NCBI RefSeq assembly: GCF_001640805.2
Contig: NC_066851.1
Span: forward strand, 22,689,978-22,753,977
Source: Lates calcarifer
Taxonomy: Eukaryota; Chordata; Actinopteri; Centropomidae
Length of the DNA stretch: 64,000 nt
Direction: 5' to 3'
How positions within the stretch are numbered: the stretch's first letter is position 1; every line of letters begins with the position of its first letter. A program made the position numbers and the translations under genes. Below the pieces are notes generated by a model, which made no database searches, had not been told where the DNA came from, and was given only the letters and a program-made list of their open reading frames with translations. Of the stretch, positions 54,785 through 64,000 are shown in pieces.

Positions 54785-55430
54785 GCAGAGCTGCTGTTTT
54801 TACTGTCAGAGAAGGAAAAAATCAAATGTTGTTTATTCAATAACATCACGTAAATAAAGAGTGAAAGTGTGAAAGTTGAGAATGTCAAAATTAAATACTA
54901 TAAAAAAATATGATTTTTATTTGCATAAGATGTGAACAACTTTGCATGCATGCTATTGTTCTGCAAGACAAAGCTGTATGATACTTTATTTAGATGAATG
55001 TAAATTATGTTTTCATGTTTTCTTTTATCTATTGTGTAGAAAGTTTTATATTTACATATATTAAGTTTTATTTATTCATGCTGTTTTTTTAGCATGTGCG
55101 TGTATGTAGTTAAAAATTACTTATTGCAGATATAAATGTTTTATACTTTTTTATTTACCACATTTACCCTGTGTATGTATAAACATACATTTATTAATAA
55201 TGCATTTATACATGCATTTCATTTAACCTCTAACCTTTAACAGGCAGTTGCACAGATCAAGACCTGTTTGTTTCATTTTTAATGAAAACAGAATCAGGAT
55301 AAATATAGACATTACAGACAATTCACATTTAACCTGATAAAAGAGAAAAGACTTCACATGAATTTATTGTTTGTGCTTTATATTTCTTATCGTACAAAAA
55401 CACCAAAGCCTGATATATCTTACTCTTCTG
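54785..55430. other. AT-rich non-coding stretch, no gene seen
   Basis: It is strongly AT-rich with TATTTACATATATTAAG-like text. No repeat unit or gene is recognised. Confidence 0.45.
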
Positions 55431-56085
55431 TGCTGTAGCGCCAGAAACTATTAAAAACACATTACTGTCACCAGGTGCCATGTTCCTTCATCACCATGAA
55501 CACACACACTGTCATTTATTTTGACTCAGTCCCACACACACCATCCTGCTGCCTCAAAAACTAACTAGAACGCCAAATGTGGATTCATCCGCAGCTGAAA
55601 ATAGTCCCGTACAAATGTGCGAGTTCCTCCATCTTAAGTCACATTTGATAAAAACTACGGTGGCCAGTTGTTTTGAGAAATGACTGAGAAATTTAAAAAA
55701 ATCAAACTGTCACAGCAGAATTTAAAACAACTTAAATGTGAAACAAAATCAAATCATGTCAACAGGATCACAACTAGAGCCTAAAATAACAAAACAGACG
55801 TGGTTTGCTGACAGAAGTCTGTGTGAGCTTACTGTCTGATTAGCGACTGAGCTAACGAACTTGCTAACTCGTAGGTATGCTACATTAAAGTCCTATGGGA
55901 AGTACCATGTGTTTACATTAATTTCTGTTACTGAAACCCTAAATTTAATGGACACAGAACTATATTATCAGTACACTTTATTTTTAACTCTCTCATTTAA
56001 TCCAACTCACATGATGGGAACTTAGCATTAGCTAACTGCTAGCTAACAGTTAGCGACCCATCATGGTGTTGTGTTTTGTGTGCGC
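55431..56085. other. non-coding stretch, probably old repeat debris
   Basis: GAACGCCAAATGTGGATTCA and CAGCTGAAAATAGTCCCGTA near 55570 read like dispersed fish repeat text I have seen, but I cannot set boundaries. AGCTAAC-rich text follows at 55840-56060. Confidence 0.3.
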
Positions 56086-56088
56086 CTG

Positions 56089-56150
56089 TCAAGCACCTTG
56101 TAACTGTGGTTTTGAAAGGTGCCATAGAAATAAAATAATTACTTTCTTTT
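56089..56150 (+). repeat. retroposon 3' tail
   Basis: TCAAGCACCTTGTAACTGTG then GTTTTGAAAGGTGCCATAGA and AATAAAAT match the conserved 3' end of several fish SINE/LINE families ('aagcaccttgtaactg...aaaggtgctatataaataaa'). The upstream body is not recognisable. Confidence 0.7.
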
Positions 56151-56519
56151 TATTTAACTATATTTAACAGACATCGACTGACATCAGCATTTGTTCATCT
56201 AATTTTCCTGGATGACAGAACACAACAGTCAGATTATTTAACTGGATCAAAGTGAAACGACCATGAAAACATGAATTCACTCGTCACCGCTCTCTCTAAC
56301 AGACTGAGGTGTTTACTGTGATGTGTCCTGTTCCAGCTCCTCTCGATGGATCTTTAACAGTTGCCCTGAATTTACAACACATCCCTCCATCATCGGTTGT
56401 GCTGTATCACCGTGAGGCAGTAAGTAGGCAGCGAATAATCACTGTAAACATGATCACAATAATAATGATGGTAATTGCCTCCGCTAATGCTGCCAGCAGC
56501 TCTCTAAAGCCCTGTTTGT
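56151..56519. other. non-coding stretch, no gene seen
   Basis: AATCACTGTAAACATGATCA and GATGGTAATTGCCTCCGCTA near 56435-56490 look regulatory in character only. Confidence 0.35.
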
Positions 56520-56830
56520 TTTCTGATCCCTCTTCACAGGAGTCATTTTGGTCTAATGGTCCGTTTAATCTCCCTCTTTCTCTCTTTCTCCTCCCTCCCT
56601 CTCTCTCCATCTCTTTTCCCTCCTTCTCTTTGTCTGAAATGGAGCATGCAACACACTAAATGGAGATAATAGAGGCTCCATTTTGCATCTAAGAGGGTAA
56701 TTTGCTAACTCTTTGAAAACATAATTCTCATAACAGCATAACAGAGCTGATTGTTTCTTTGTTACTCTATTTGTCACAAGTCTAATTCAATAGGCCTTTG
56801 CTGTATATGCTAACTCTTTTTTTACGGGGC
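56520..56830. promoter_or_regulatory. possible conserved non-coding element around a CT tract
   Basis: A CT tract (56567-56632) is followed by repeat-free AT-rich DNA with AAATGGAGATAATAGAGGCT, CCATTTTGCATCTAAGAGGG, GATTGTTTCTTTGTTACTC (SOX-like TTTGTT) and TTGTCACAAGTCTAATTC. Word content and lack of repeats resemble deeply conserved enhancers, but conservation is not shown. Confidence 0.3.
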
Positions 56831-57695
56831 CATTTTGCACTTTAAAAAGTTCCTGCAGCTGAAAAGTGCACAGGAAAACTGAGAAACCTACAGTGACTGC
56901 ACCAAAATGTTGACCGATTTGAATGTAATAAATTTCAGCCCTCTGTTTATCCCCAGTTCTTCAGGTTCAACTGCTCAGAGACTCTTCTGGGGATATCCAG
57001 GTGAAAGCTGTAAACTCATTAATCATCTGTGAGCTCTTGTTAAATCCACCTCCCTAATGAAGAACAGGTGAGGTGATAAGATTTTAAAGCCTTGACGATC
57101 CACCCATGCTGATGAATTTAAATTAAGTTTGTAGTGACACTTAATCAGGCGTAAAGAGTGATAATGTTTATTTTCACCAAAGCAAACACTGGTTTCATGC
57201 AGCTGCATTTATACTCTACATGCTCATTATGTGGTGCTTAATTTAATTTGATTTAACTGACATATTAACCGACTGTGCAAATATAAGTCATGACTAGAAT
57301 TAATCAGCCAGTGGAATACCAAGGCTAAATCGTTCTCTTGTGGTTTTGAGCAGGTAGATGAACCGGTTTTAAAGATCTGAGATCTGTGTTCACTGGGACT
57401 AAACAAGACTAAAAACCGATATCCTCACAGCAGGCCTGGTGAGGCAGTAATACACATTACAAATTAGAAAACAAAATTGTTGCATTGGGTGAAAACTGGA
57501 GAAAAACTTCAGCCTAGCATTTTTCAGCCTAGCTTTTATTCTTATTGCGCAGTTCATTCAGACTGTAGGTCATGCTAACTTCCTCCTCTGTTGTTGGAAA
57601 AAATCTACTGGAGAAAACACAGTAAGCTTCCCATAACTTTCCAAACAAACTTTAATATTACATTGGATCTGCTTCTTGGAGTCAGACTTGGAGGT
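56831..57695. other. non-coding stretch, no gene seen
   Basis: CAGCCTAGCATTTTTCAGCC TAGC near 57511 is a small direct repeat. Otherwise the sequence is ordinary. Confidence 0.35.
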
Positions 57696-57702
57696 AAATA
57701 CA

Positions 57703-57990
57703 GACATTAGCCCTCTGCATTAGCTACTGTGGCTAACTGCATGGGATGGCAACATGCTGGCTAATCAAAACTAGCTAGCTTAGACATTTTTGTTTAGTTC
57801 AGCTTTAATTATGTGTGTCTGTACATTTTTTTAAATCTGTATCCTCCTAAAGCCTCCTACAGCTATCCAAAGTAAGTTATGTTTTTAATTTTATATAAAG
57901 CATTTGTCGTGCTTGTCAGATATGGAAGTTAGCCCTCTGGATTAGCTTCTGTGGCTAACCAAAATTAGCTAGCTTAGACATTTTTCTTTA
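57703..57990 (+). repeat. local direct duplication
   Basis: ATTAGCCCTCTGCATTAGCT ... TGTGGCTAAC ... AAACTAGCTAGCTTAGACAT at 57703-57795 is repeated as GTTAGCCCTCTGGATTAGCT ... TGTGGCTAAC ... AAATTAGCTAGCTTAGACAT at 57925-57990. The second copy lacks about 28 bases. They are 222 bases apart and followed by a CTATCT tetranucleotide-like run near 57995. Confidence 0.8.
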
Positions 57991-58945
57991 TCTATCTCTA
58001 TCTCTATCTATTTTATAACTTATTTTTTACTCTTTTATCACACTTTGATTCACTTCCGTATGGGATAGTGCTCAACAAAATGATTTTTATGCATGTTTGA
58101 AGCCTAAATACAGTCGCCAGAAGTAAAAAGCTAATGTTAAGCTATAAACAAACGGTCACCAGCACTAAGCTTTCAACTTGTAATTTAATTTAATCGCTGA
58201 CCTCTTCGACTAATGCTTTGCTCCTTATAAAGTGAGTGCTAACATGCTAACTTATTTCCGGGTTTTAAGACTTACTCCTGCACCACTCTGTTATTAAAAT
58301 AAGGCCTTGTTGTTCCTTATACAAAGTCACAGCCACTAGAAGTCACCAACAATAAAACGTAACTATTGGTCATAACTGTGAAGTGTCATAAGCTGCTTGT
58401 ACAGACGACTTATGGTAAAACAGTCTCCTGAAAATGAACCCTATGCTGCCTGCTATAATCTATTTGTCATGGGAAACTAAAACTCACCACTGAAGCTCAG
58501 ACTGGAGAACAGTTTGTATGATTTATAATTTTTTGGGTGGGTTAGAAGCTTTTAAAGGCAGGGTGACCCAAGCCACTGAAGTAATTAAGCATTTAGACTT
58601 AATTACAGACAACAGAATTGAGGAGCTGATTAAATTAAAACCACACTGTGAATGTGCAAGATTTATATGTTGGTTTTAAAATGTCTTTATGTGTCTGTTG
58701 TCAACAGGAAAAGAAACAGACTGGCCTGATTTTAAATCAATATACTGATCCAACTCCACTTGATGAAACTGAGGCATGAGGCCCAGTTTTCCGAGAGGAC
58801 TTTCTAATATTCTGCAGACACACTGCATCACTTCAGAGGCGTTGGAGCGGCGCTACAGGGCAAATGACAGACTGGCAGGCTGGTTTCTGTTTTATCCCCC
58901 AGGAGGAAACGTGTCCCTAAGTTAAATTAGATCCACTGACATCTC
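57991..58945. other. non-coding stretch, no gene seen
   Basis: This is ordinary AT-leaning sequence. GGTTAGAAGCTTTTAAAGGC near 58540 precedes featureless DNA. Confidence 0.4.
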
Positions 58946-58959
58946 AGCTCTCCCTCTCT

Positions 58960-59145
58960 CCTCTCGCTGTATTATTGGCCGAGGCTGCGGTACGTCTAAG
59001 GCCTCAGAAGACGAGTCGTGGGAACGGCAGAGCCAAGTAAAACGTGCCGTGCTCTGTCACAGATGGCACCGCCGAACGCGTATGAGAACATCATGCTCTG
59101 CCGAGGAAGCGTCAAATTGAATTTGTTGGAGGAAAACAGGTGTGC
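58960..59145. promoter_or_regulatory. possible conserved element, CpG-containing
   Basis: GTATTATTGGCCGAGGCTGC (CCAAT box on minus), AGACGAGTCGTGGGAACGGC, GGCACCGCCGAACGCGTATG and CATCATGCTCTGCCGAGGAA form a CpG-rich patch in AT-rich surroundings. Frames on both strands are open (plus 59018-59206, minus 58996-59214) without recognised domains. It could be a short exon or a regulatory element. Confidence 0.25.
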
Positions 59146-59149
59146 TGAG

Positions 59150-59895
59150 GTAGATGCTGTCGTTTTAATGTGGCTTTCTGTCTCACACACATGCTCAGAC
59201 TCGTGAGCCCACACATATATAACAGAGTTAATATGGCCTTTTTTGTCATTACCAGTCTCAGAGACTCAGGTTCCCTGATCAGATTCTTTGTTAGAATAAC
59301 CACCTTTTCGTGCGTTGTTGGTCCTGCTTCTCAGTTGCTCAAGCTTCTACTTGAACACTTGTCATTCATCTTGACAACCTGTCATGTAGCACAAGGCTGA
59401 GGTAATGAGTGTAAAGCTGCAACAGACGCTGAAGAAACAGATGTTGAATGACGCCATCCTGAAACAAAACATTACCTGCTCTGTTTTCATCTCCTACTTC
59501 TTACAACTACTGTAGTCGTGACCAGCCAACAGAAAAACAAACACACACTAATGCTAAATGATGCTACTGATACAGCTAGTTCACTTCTACTGCTTTTCAT
59601 TATTGATTTGTGTTTTTTCAAATACTGTATTTTCTCAAAATGTCACATTAATGTCTTAAAACCTCCATACACCATGGATCAACCCACACAGGTGTTGGTA
59701 TTTTTGGCTGATTACAGCAGTGATATGTGGGACAATTTACTCAACACGCAACACTTTAATCAGCCAGAATAATTCAAAACACCTGCGTGAGTGTGCCGAG
59801 CCTTTAAATGTGGTTCTCAGTCCAAACGACAGTAATGTGAAAATCAAGTGTAAGAAGTAAGTAAATCAAATTCTTAACACCCGAGGAGCTGCAAT
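59150..59895. other. non-coding stretch, no gene seen
   Basis: Overlapping frames on both strands at 59112-59400 and 59518-59772 show no domain. Confidence 0.4.
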
Positions 59896-59901
59896 GAAGA
59901 A

Positions 59902-60110
59902 ATTCAAGATTCAAGATTCACTTTATTGTCATACATTGTAGGAAATTTGACTTGGGAATCCGCCCATGCTGCGTCCACAAATAATTCACAAAGATAAATA
60001 AATAATTCAAGACAAAGCAGGACAGCTACAGGCAACAAGAAACATATAAAAACATAACAACATATTAATCAGCACAAACTTACAAACATACAGGTTAAAT
60101 AAAAAAAATC
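59902..60110. repeat. teleost dispersed repeat ('TTCAAGATTC...TTTATTGTCAT' type)
   Basis: ATTCAAGATTCAAGATTCAC followed by TTTATTGTCATACATTGTAG and AAATTTGACTTGGGAATC is the start of a repeat I know in many fish. The A-rich part with ACATATAAAAACATAACAAC and TTACAAACATACAGG follows in the usual order. Confidence 0.75.
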
Positions 60111-60111
60111 C

Positions 60112-60290
60112 TCAACCTATGTTTGTGTGCTAACATTAGCATTTAGCTCAAAGCACAGCTAATGTTAACTTAGCATGTTAGCATGTTAAAGTTAGCTAAC
60201 TACATTGCTAAATTTCAGTATATTTTCCCTTTAGTTTTTTATCCAGCTGGACACATGACCAGCTGCCATCCGACAGTGTGGCTAAAAATC
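60112..60290 (-). repeat. 'GCTAACATGCTAAC' family repeat, copy 3 (inverted)
   Basis: GTGTGCTAACATTAGCATTT, AGCTCAAAGCACAGCTAATG and TTAGCATGTTAGCATGTTAA read as the family in reverse. Confidence 0.65.
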
Positions 60291-60635
60291 TGATTAATCC
60301 ACTTATTTGCTTTCTTTTCAAGAATGAGAAGAGAAAATATTCAACTTATCTGAGTTGAATAGGAGTCAGGACGTTGTTAGCCTAGCTTAACGTGAAAACT
60401 GGAAGAAGGTGTAAAAAGCTAGGTCTCTTCAAAGTGAAAAAATACCAGCATCTCCAAAGCTCAGTGATAAACATATTCATTTTTATCTCTTATAAATGTG
60501 TCAGCTTGCTAATTCTTTATTTAAACAGTAAGTCTCATTGAAATTGGACAGATTAAACTCCATCTGCAGTTTAAAGCCTCATGATGTGTTTGAAATCATA
60601 ACTACTGATTTTGCGTTTTAGCAGATTTGTCTCCC
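60291..60635. other. non-coding stretch, no gene seen
   Basis: This is ordinary sequence with no recognised feature. Confidence 0.4.
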
Positions 60636-60710
60636 CCCTCCATCTGCTGATGAAAACACCAAGATATGATTGAAAGCTCTGCAGTAAGTAAGGAGGATTG
60701 TTTTGTCAAG
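60636..60710 (+). repeat. 'CTGCTGATGAA..' dispersed repeat, third copy
   Basis: TCCATCTGCTGATGAAAACA, CAAGATATGATTGAAAGCTC and GCAGTAAGTAAGGAGGA match the copies at 36980-37330. Confidence 0.65.
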
Positions 60711-61015
60711 GGTTATTTATGCTCAAAAAGAAATTACCTGACATTTAAGGAAGCAGTTACAATTTTTTTTGTTAGTTTTTTTTTTTCCGAGTGCATGTAG
60801 ATGTAACATGAAAACCTTTACAAACCGTCCCTCCACCTCACACCTTGTTGTTATTCAGAGGATCTACCAGTCTGTTCAATACGCGTCAAGATTAGCACGC
60901 TCCTGTGAGTCGGCCAATCACGGTTCACGGTACATGACTTGCCAAAGTGAATCACCCAGTCCTGAACCAGAGACGAGGAGTCTGAGCGAGGAGCGCGGCA
61001 GCTGGAGTCTGACGT
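60711..61015. other. non-coding stretch, no gene seen
   Basis: A T run (60763-60787) is followed by repeat-free DNA with TCGGCCAATCACGGTTCACG (CCAAT). The plus frame at 60769-61083 has no domain. Confidence 0.35.
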
Positions 61016-61017
61016 TG

Positions 61018-61440
61018 TGTGCGTGTTGTGTGCACGTGTGTTTTGCTTCCACTGTGTGTTTTGTGCACATGATGTGTGTATGATGTGTGTATGTGTGTGT
61101 GTTTTGTTTTTCTGATAAAATTTGCATAAATGCTTTCAGTATGCATATATGTGTTTGAATATTCTGTGTGTGTTGTTGTGTGTATTTCTGGCTTGTTTCT
61201 TATACGTGTGTTAACTGCAGACTCGGCTTACATTTCCTGTGTGTGTGTGTGTGTGGTGTGTGTGTGGCCTATCTTTTGCATGTGTGTCCATGCTTGCCGC
61301 TGTCTGGCTACAGATGGGATGTGTCACATGCTGAGCGGACAGGCGTAGTGAGGCGGGGGGAGAGGATGGATGGGTGGATTGATGGTGGGGGGAGTGTAGT
61401 GGGGAGGGGGGGTGAAGTGTGTGTGTGTGTGTGGGGGTGA
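61018..61440. repeat. GT-rich region ending in a G-cluster tract
   Basis: Many short TGTGTG runs (for example 61240-61265) are followed by GATGGTGGGGGGAGTGTAGT and GGGGAGGGGGGGTG at 61383-61414, a potential G-quadruplex with one 8-base loop. Frames on both strands here are Cys/Val or His/Thr artefacts. Confidence 0.8.
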
Positions 61441-61612
61441 GGATGGTCATTTTAACGTGAGTCAGCTTTCCTCCGACCTTCACCATACGACTGATGTCTG
61501 ATGTAGCCAGAGGAGGTCCGCTTCAAAAGGCGTTATGAATATTCAGCGTTTCCTCTCTCCTTCCTCCACCAGGCAATCCATCATTCATAAACATGCCTTC
61601 ACAGCCGGATGG

Positions 61613-61614
<2 letters not shown>

Positions 61615-61648
<34 letters not shown>
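61615..61648. repeat. (GT)n microsatellite
   Basis: This is a pure GT run of about 17 units. Confidence 0.95.
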
Positions 61649-61649
<1 letters not shown>

Positions 61650-61650
<1 letters not shown>

Positions 61651-61985
61651 CCTATTTTTGTCAATTATGCTCAAGCTAAGTCAGTGTAAAATATTCCCTG
61701 GCAGGGATATTGAAGTATTCAGGTCATTTATTTAAGTTAACTATTAATACCACGGAGTAAAATCTGCTGTTATGAAACACTTCTTCATCTAAAACTTGAG
61801 CAGGAACATAAACTGAAGCAGGAAATGCTGAAGTGATTTATTACTGATGCATTCATGTGTTCACTGTTCATATTATTAAGGAAAAACAGCCTTTGTGTGC
61901 ACCACCTGTGCAGGTGTGAGCGCCACCTCATGCCACATGTACTACAGCAGCAGCTTGTGTTTCACTAGTGCATAGCTGCAACTCA
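61650..61985. other. non-coding stretch with a weak CTCF-like motif
   Basis: On minus, GCATGAGGTGGCGC (61920-61933) matches the CTCF core at 11 of 14 positions with the right half (AGGTGGCGC) intact. No gene is seen. Confidence 0.3.
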
Positions 61986-61989
61986 GCTG

Positions 61990-62310
61990 ACTCCATCCTT
62001 ATTCTTTACACCTGCTCTGACTGAGTTGTTTGTCCACTCTGGGACATGTTCTTGGCCTGTACCAGCTCTTGAGGGAAATATCAGGCTCTTTAGCTGCTAA
62101 ATGCTCCACTGTGTTCACCAGCTGCTCTCTAACTGAGTCTGTCTGCTGTTTGGTGTTCAGCAGGGAGTGTAGGGCGTGTTTGTAGGGCTGTTTCCCTGAA
62201 AACAGCTGCCTGCCGCGGCCAAAAATGACAATATGAGAGCAGCAAGAGTGAACCAAAACATTAAAGTTGTCGTCAGGAGGGATTAACCATGAACTGAAAC
62301 TCACTTAAAG
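61990..62310. repeat. probable dispersed repeat ('GCTAAATGCTCCACTGTGTTCACCAGCT' type)
   Basis: TTTAGCTGCTAAATGCTCCA, CTGTGTTCACCAGCTGCTCT, TCTGTCTGCTGTTTGGTGTT, CAGCAGGGAGTGTAGGGCGT and GAAAACAGCTGCCTGC read like a fish repeat I remember from many loci. The minus strand is open for 101 codons (61999-62304) and looks protein-like in places (EQLVNTVEHLAAKEPD), but I attribute it to the repeat. Confidence 0.5.
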
Positions 62311-63590
62311 CTGAGAGGAGCTGCAGAGTCAGGTGATAATCCTCTGCAGGTTCATCATTTTGAGTTGGTATATTACACAATAGCTTTATTATATCACCAG
62401 TTAATTGTGGCTCCAGTCTGTAATGTTTTTTTTTTTTTTTACCTTTTTCAAGACGAAATCAAGGAATTCTGTCCATAAGACCCAAACACTGAAGACCCTC
62501 ATGGCCACCACAGACACTGGAAATGTAGGAATGCATCACCGGACCAACAACATTTAACACATAAGCCCACACAGTCAACACAACCCACCAACCAAACCTC
62601 TGCAGCTCCCTCATCCCAGCAAGCAACTCAACATGTGCTGTCATTCTGGAGCTGTTATTTTAAAAGAGATAAAAAGCAGCAAAACACCAACCTTCAGATT
62701 CAGGTTTGTTACAGAGCTGTTTTACTGAATCTCTCCAGTAAACTAAAAACATTTGTACTGTTGTCTGTCTTTGAAAAAGTCATTACGATCCTCCGTGTTG
62801 TGAAAAGACGTGCAGCCGATCGGATTTATCTTTTCACTGTAATGTGAATGTGACTTGTGCTGCTCCAGGTGTCACAACATTCGAGTCCATGAAACGTCAC
62901 TGAACCTGCAGCAATGCATCGTATTGAGCTTGTAAAATGTTTACAACAAAATCTGCAAAGTAAACAGTAAGTCTGGACGTCAGATACATGTAGTGGAATA
63001 AAAAAACTTTCTGTTTTATTTTCTTCAAATGCACCAGAATTTAATATTTCAGTGAAGTAGACACTACACAGACAGTTTCTTCTGCTTCTCTCTCTTAAAA
63101 TCCTACCCACAGCTCAGGAAGCCAGAGATAAAACATCCCAGCACGGATCCTGACTTCAGGGTATATGTCTTTTAAATTTTATATTACTTTGCCTAAATCT
63201 AACTGTGGTGAAATACCCTAACAGGAGAACTAACAGAAGTGTTTAGGAGCTGCTTCTACTGCCTTGTGGTGTCCATTTGTCAGCAGTATCTCTGGAGAAT
63301 AACAGCATGTGCTTACAAATGTGTGTGTGTGTTAGTGCAGTGCTGTATTTGCATCCTCTCTCTGCTGCAGTTGATATGTTAGCTCAGTAAATCTTTGTAC
63401 ACAAACAGACTAAAAGGTAAATCTGTCCTCTCATCAGAGTAAACAGAGCAGGAGGAGGTGAAAATGCTGCTGCTGCTATCTCTGCTGTTGAAGACAAAAT
63501 AATAACAGCAATTCAAACAAAATAATGGCAGTCTGTACTTTGACATAAAATGGTTCTGTACGGCCACGCTGTGTGTTTCTCATCTTATTT
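62311..63590. other. non-coding stretch, no gene seen
   Basis: A T run lies at 62427-62441. On minus, a 61-codon frame (62459-62644) ends just before CTTGAAAAAGGTAAAAAAAA, which resembles a donor, but its stop lies upstream of the donor. The minus frame at 62826-63110 has no domain. Confidence 0.35.
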
Positions 63591-63594
63591 TCAG

Positions 63595-63681
63595 CTGCAC
63601 TTGACACAGTATATTCAGGTGGAAGGTACATATTTTGTCATTTGCACCAATTTTCAACCAATATTTACCTCTGAGGCACAG
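63595..63681 (+). CDS. possible internal exon, 87 nt, phase 0, unidentified
   Basis: TTTCTCATCTTATTTTCAG (ending at 63594) is a good acceptor and GAGGCACAG followed by GTAATG is an acceptable donor. The 87-nt segment is open in phase 0 and reads LHLTQYIQVEGTYFVICTNF then QPIFTSEAQ. Only this phase is fully open. It is very short and unrecognised, and no partner exon is visible before the window ends. Chance is a real alternative. Confidence 0.2.
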
Positions 63682-64000
63682 GTAATGGTGTGTGTTTGCC
63701 ATCCCTGGTAAATGGCTAAACCAACCAATTACAGTGTTATTACCTTATACGTAAAAAACGTGGATGTATCTCAGAGAATGTTTTCAGAAATGTAACTTTC
63801 CTCTCAGAGGAAGAGATGTGCAAAAGCAAGTGAGGGTTTTACAGTTTGATAATGTCGTAATACTTTTAGTATTCTGAACACTGATAGTCAACAGTTTATG
63901 AATAATGAATAATTACTTGGCTTTAAATGGAGCCATTATTTTAAGTTGCATAGTTACATCATGTACCAAATTACATACACGTACAATAAAGTTTTCAAAT
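63682..64000. other. non-coding stretch, no gene seen
   Basis: This is AT-rich DNA. CAATAAAG at 63984-63991, just before the right edge, resembles a poly(A) signal or retroposon tail but has no context. Confidence 0.35.

Noticed and set aside
61999..62304. 101-codon minus frame with protein-like stretches
   Set aside because: The underlying DNA reads like a dispersed fish repeat, and there is no start context or domain.
62459..62644. 61-codon minus frame followed by a donor-like site
   Set aside because: The frame stops before the donor and no acceptor or domain is evident.

Overview
This window looks like nuclear DNA of a ray-finned fish, probably a spiny-rayed teleost. The evidence is dense (GT)n/(CA)n microsatellites, several broken Tc1-like transposons, a hAT-type miniature element with an 8-bp target duplication, and many short dispersed repeats that I recognise as common in teleost introns and intergenic DNA (family recognition is from memory, not a search). 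Base composition is AT-leaning with small GC-richer islands. Nothing suggests a bacterial, viral or organellar origin, and no intact protein-coding gene, tRNA, rRNA or CRISPR array is visible.

Layout. 1-1.9 kb: two related minisatellite arrays in opposite orientation enclose a possible last coding exon with a poly(A) signal and a degenerate telomere-like CCCTAA array, ending in a 361-bp hairpin. 2.0-2.4 kb: two look-alike splice-bounded segments. 2.6-4.0 kb: deleted Tc1 copy and a 'GTCCTCACT' dispersed repeat. 4-20 kb: mostly unique non-coding DNA with a palindromic MITE, two hAT-type copies, other repeats, and consensus-like RFX and CTCF motifs. 20-38 kb: non-coding DNA with dispersed repeats, a 535-bp foldback element and several islands that resemble conserved non-coding elements. 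38-44 kb: three weak but separate gene-like signals: a 180-nt phase-1 exon on +, a YY1-type promoter with a first-exon donor on -, and a 183-nt phase-1 exon on -. 44-64 kb: microsatellites, an 850-bp minisatellite, a 0.8-kb pyrimidine tract, Tc1 debris, candidate regulatory islands (one with a perfect NFI palindrome), and one more weak exon near the right edge.

Reading. The window is best seen as a gene-poor region or very large intron(s), shaped by transposon decay and tandem-repeat growth. The proposed exons cannot be joined into a gene from this sequence alone, so no pathway or operon-like cooperation can be described. Only repeats, transposon remnants and simple sequence are called with good confidence; exon and regulatory calls are hypotheses.
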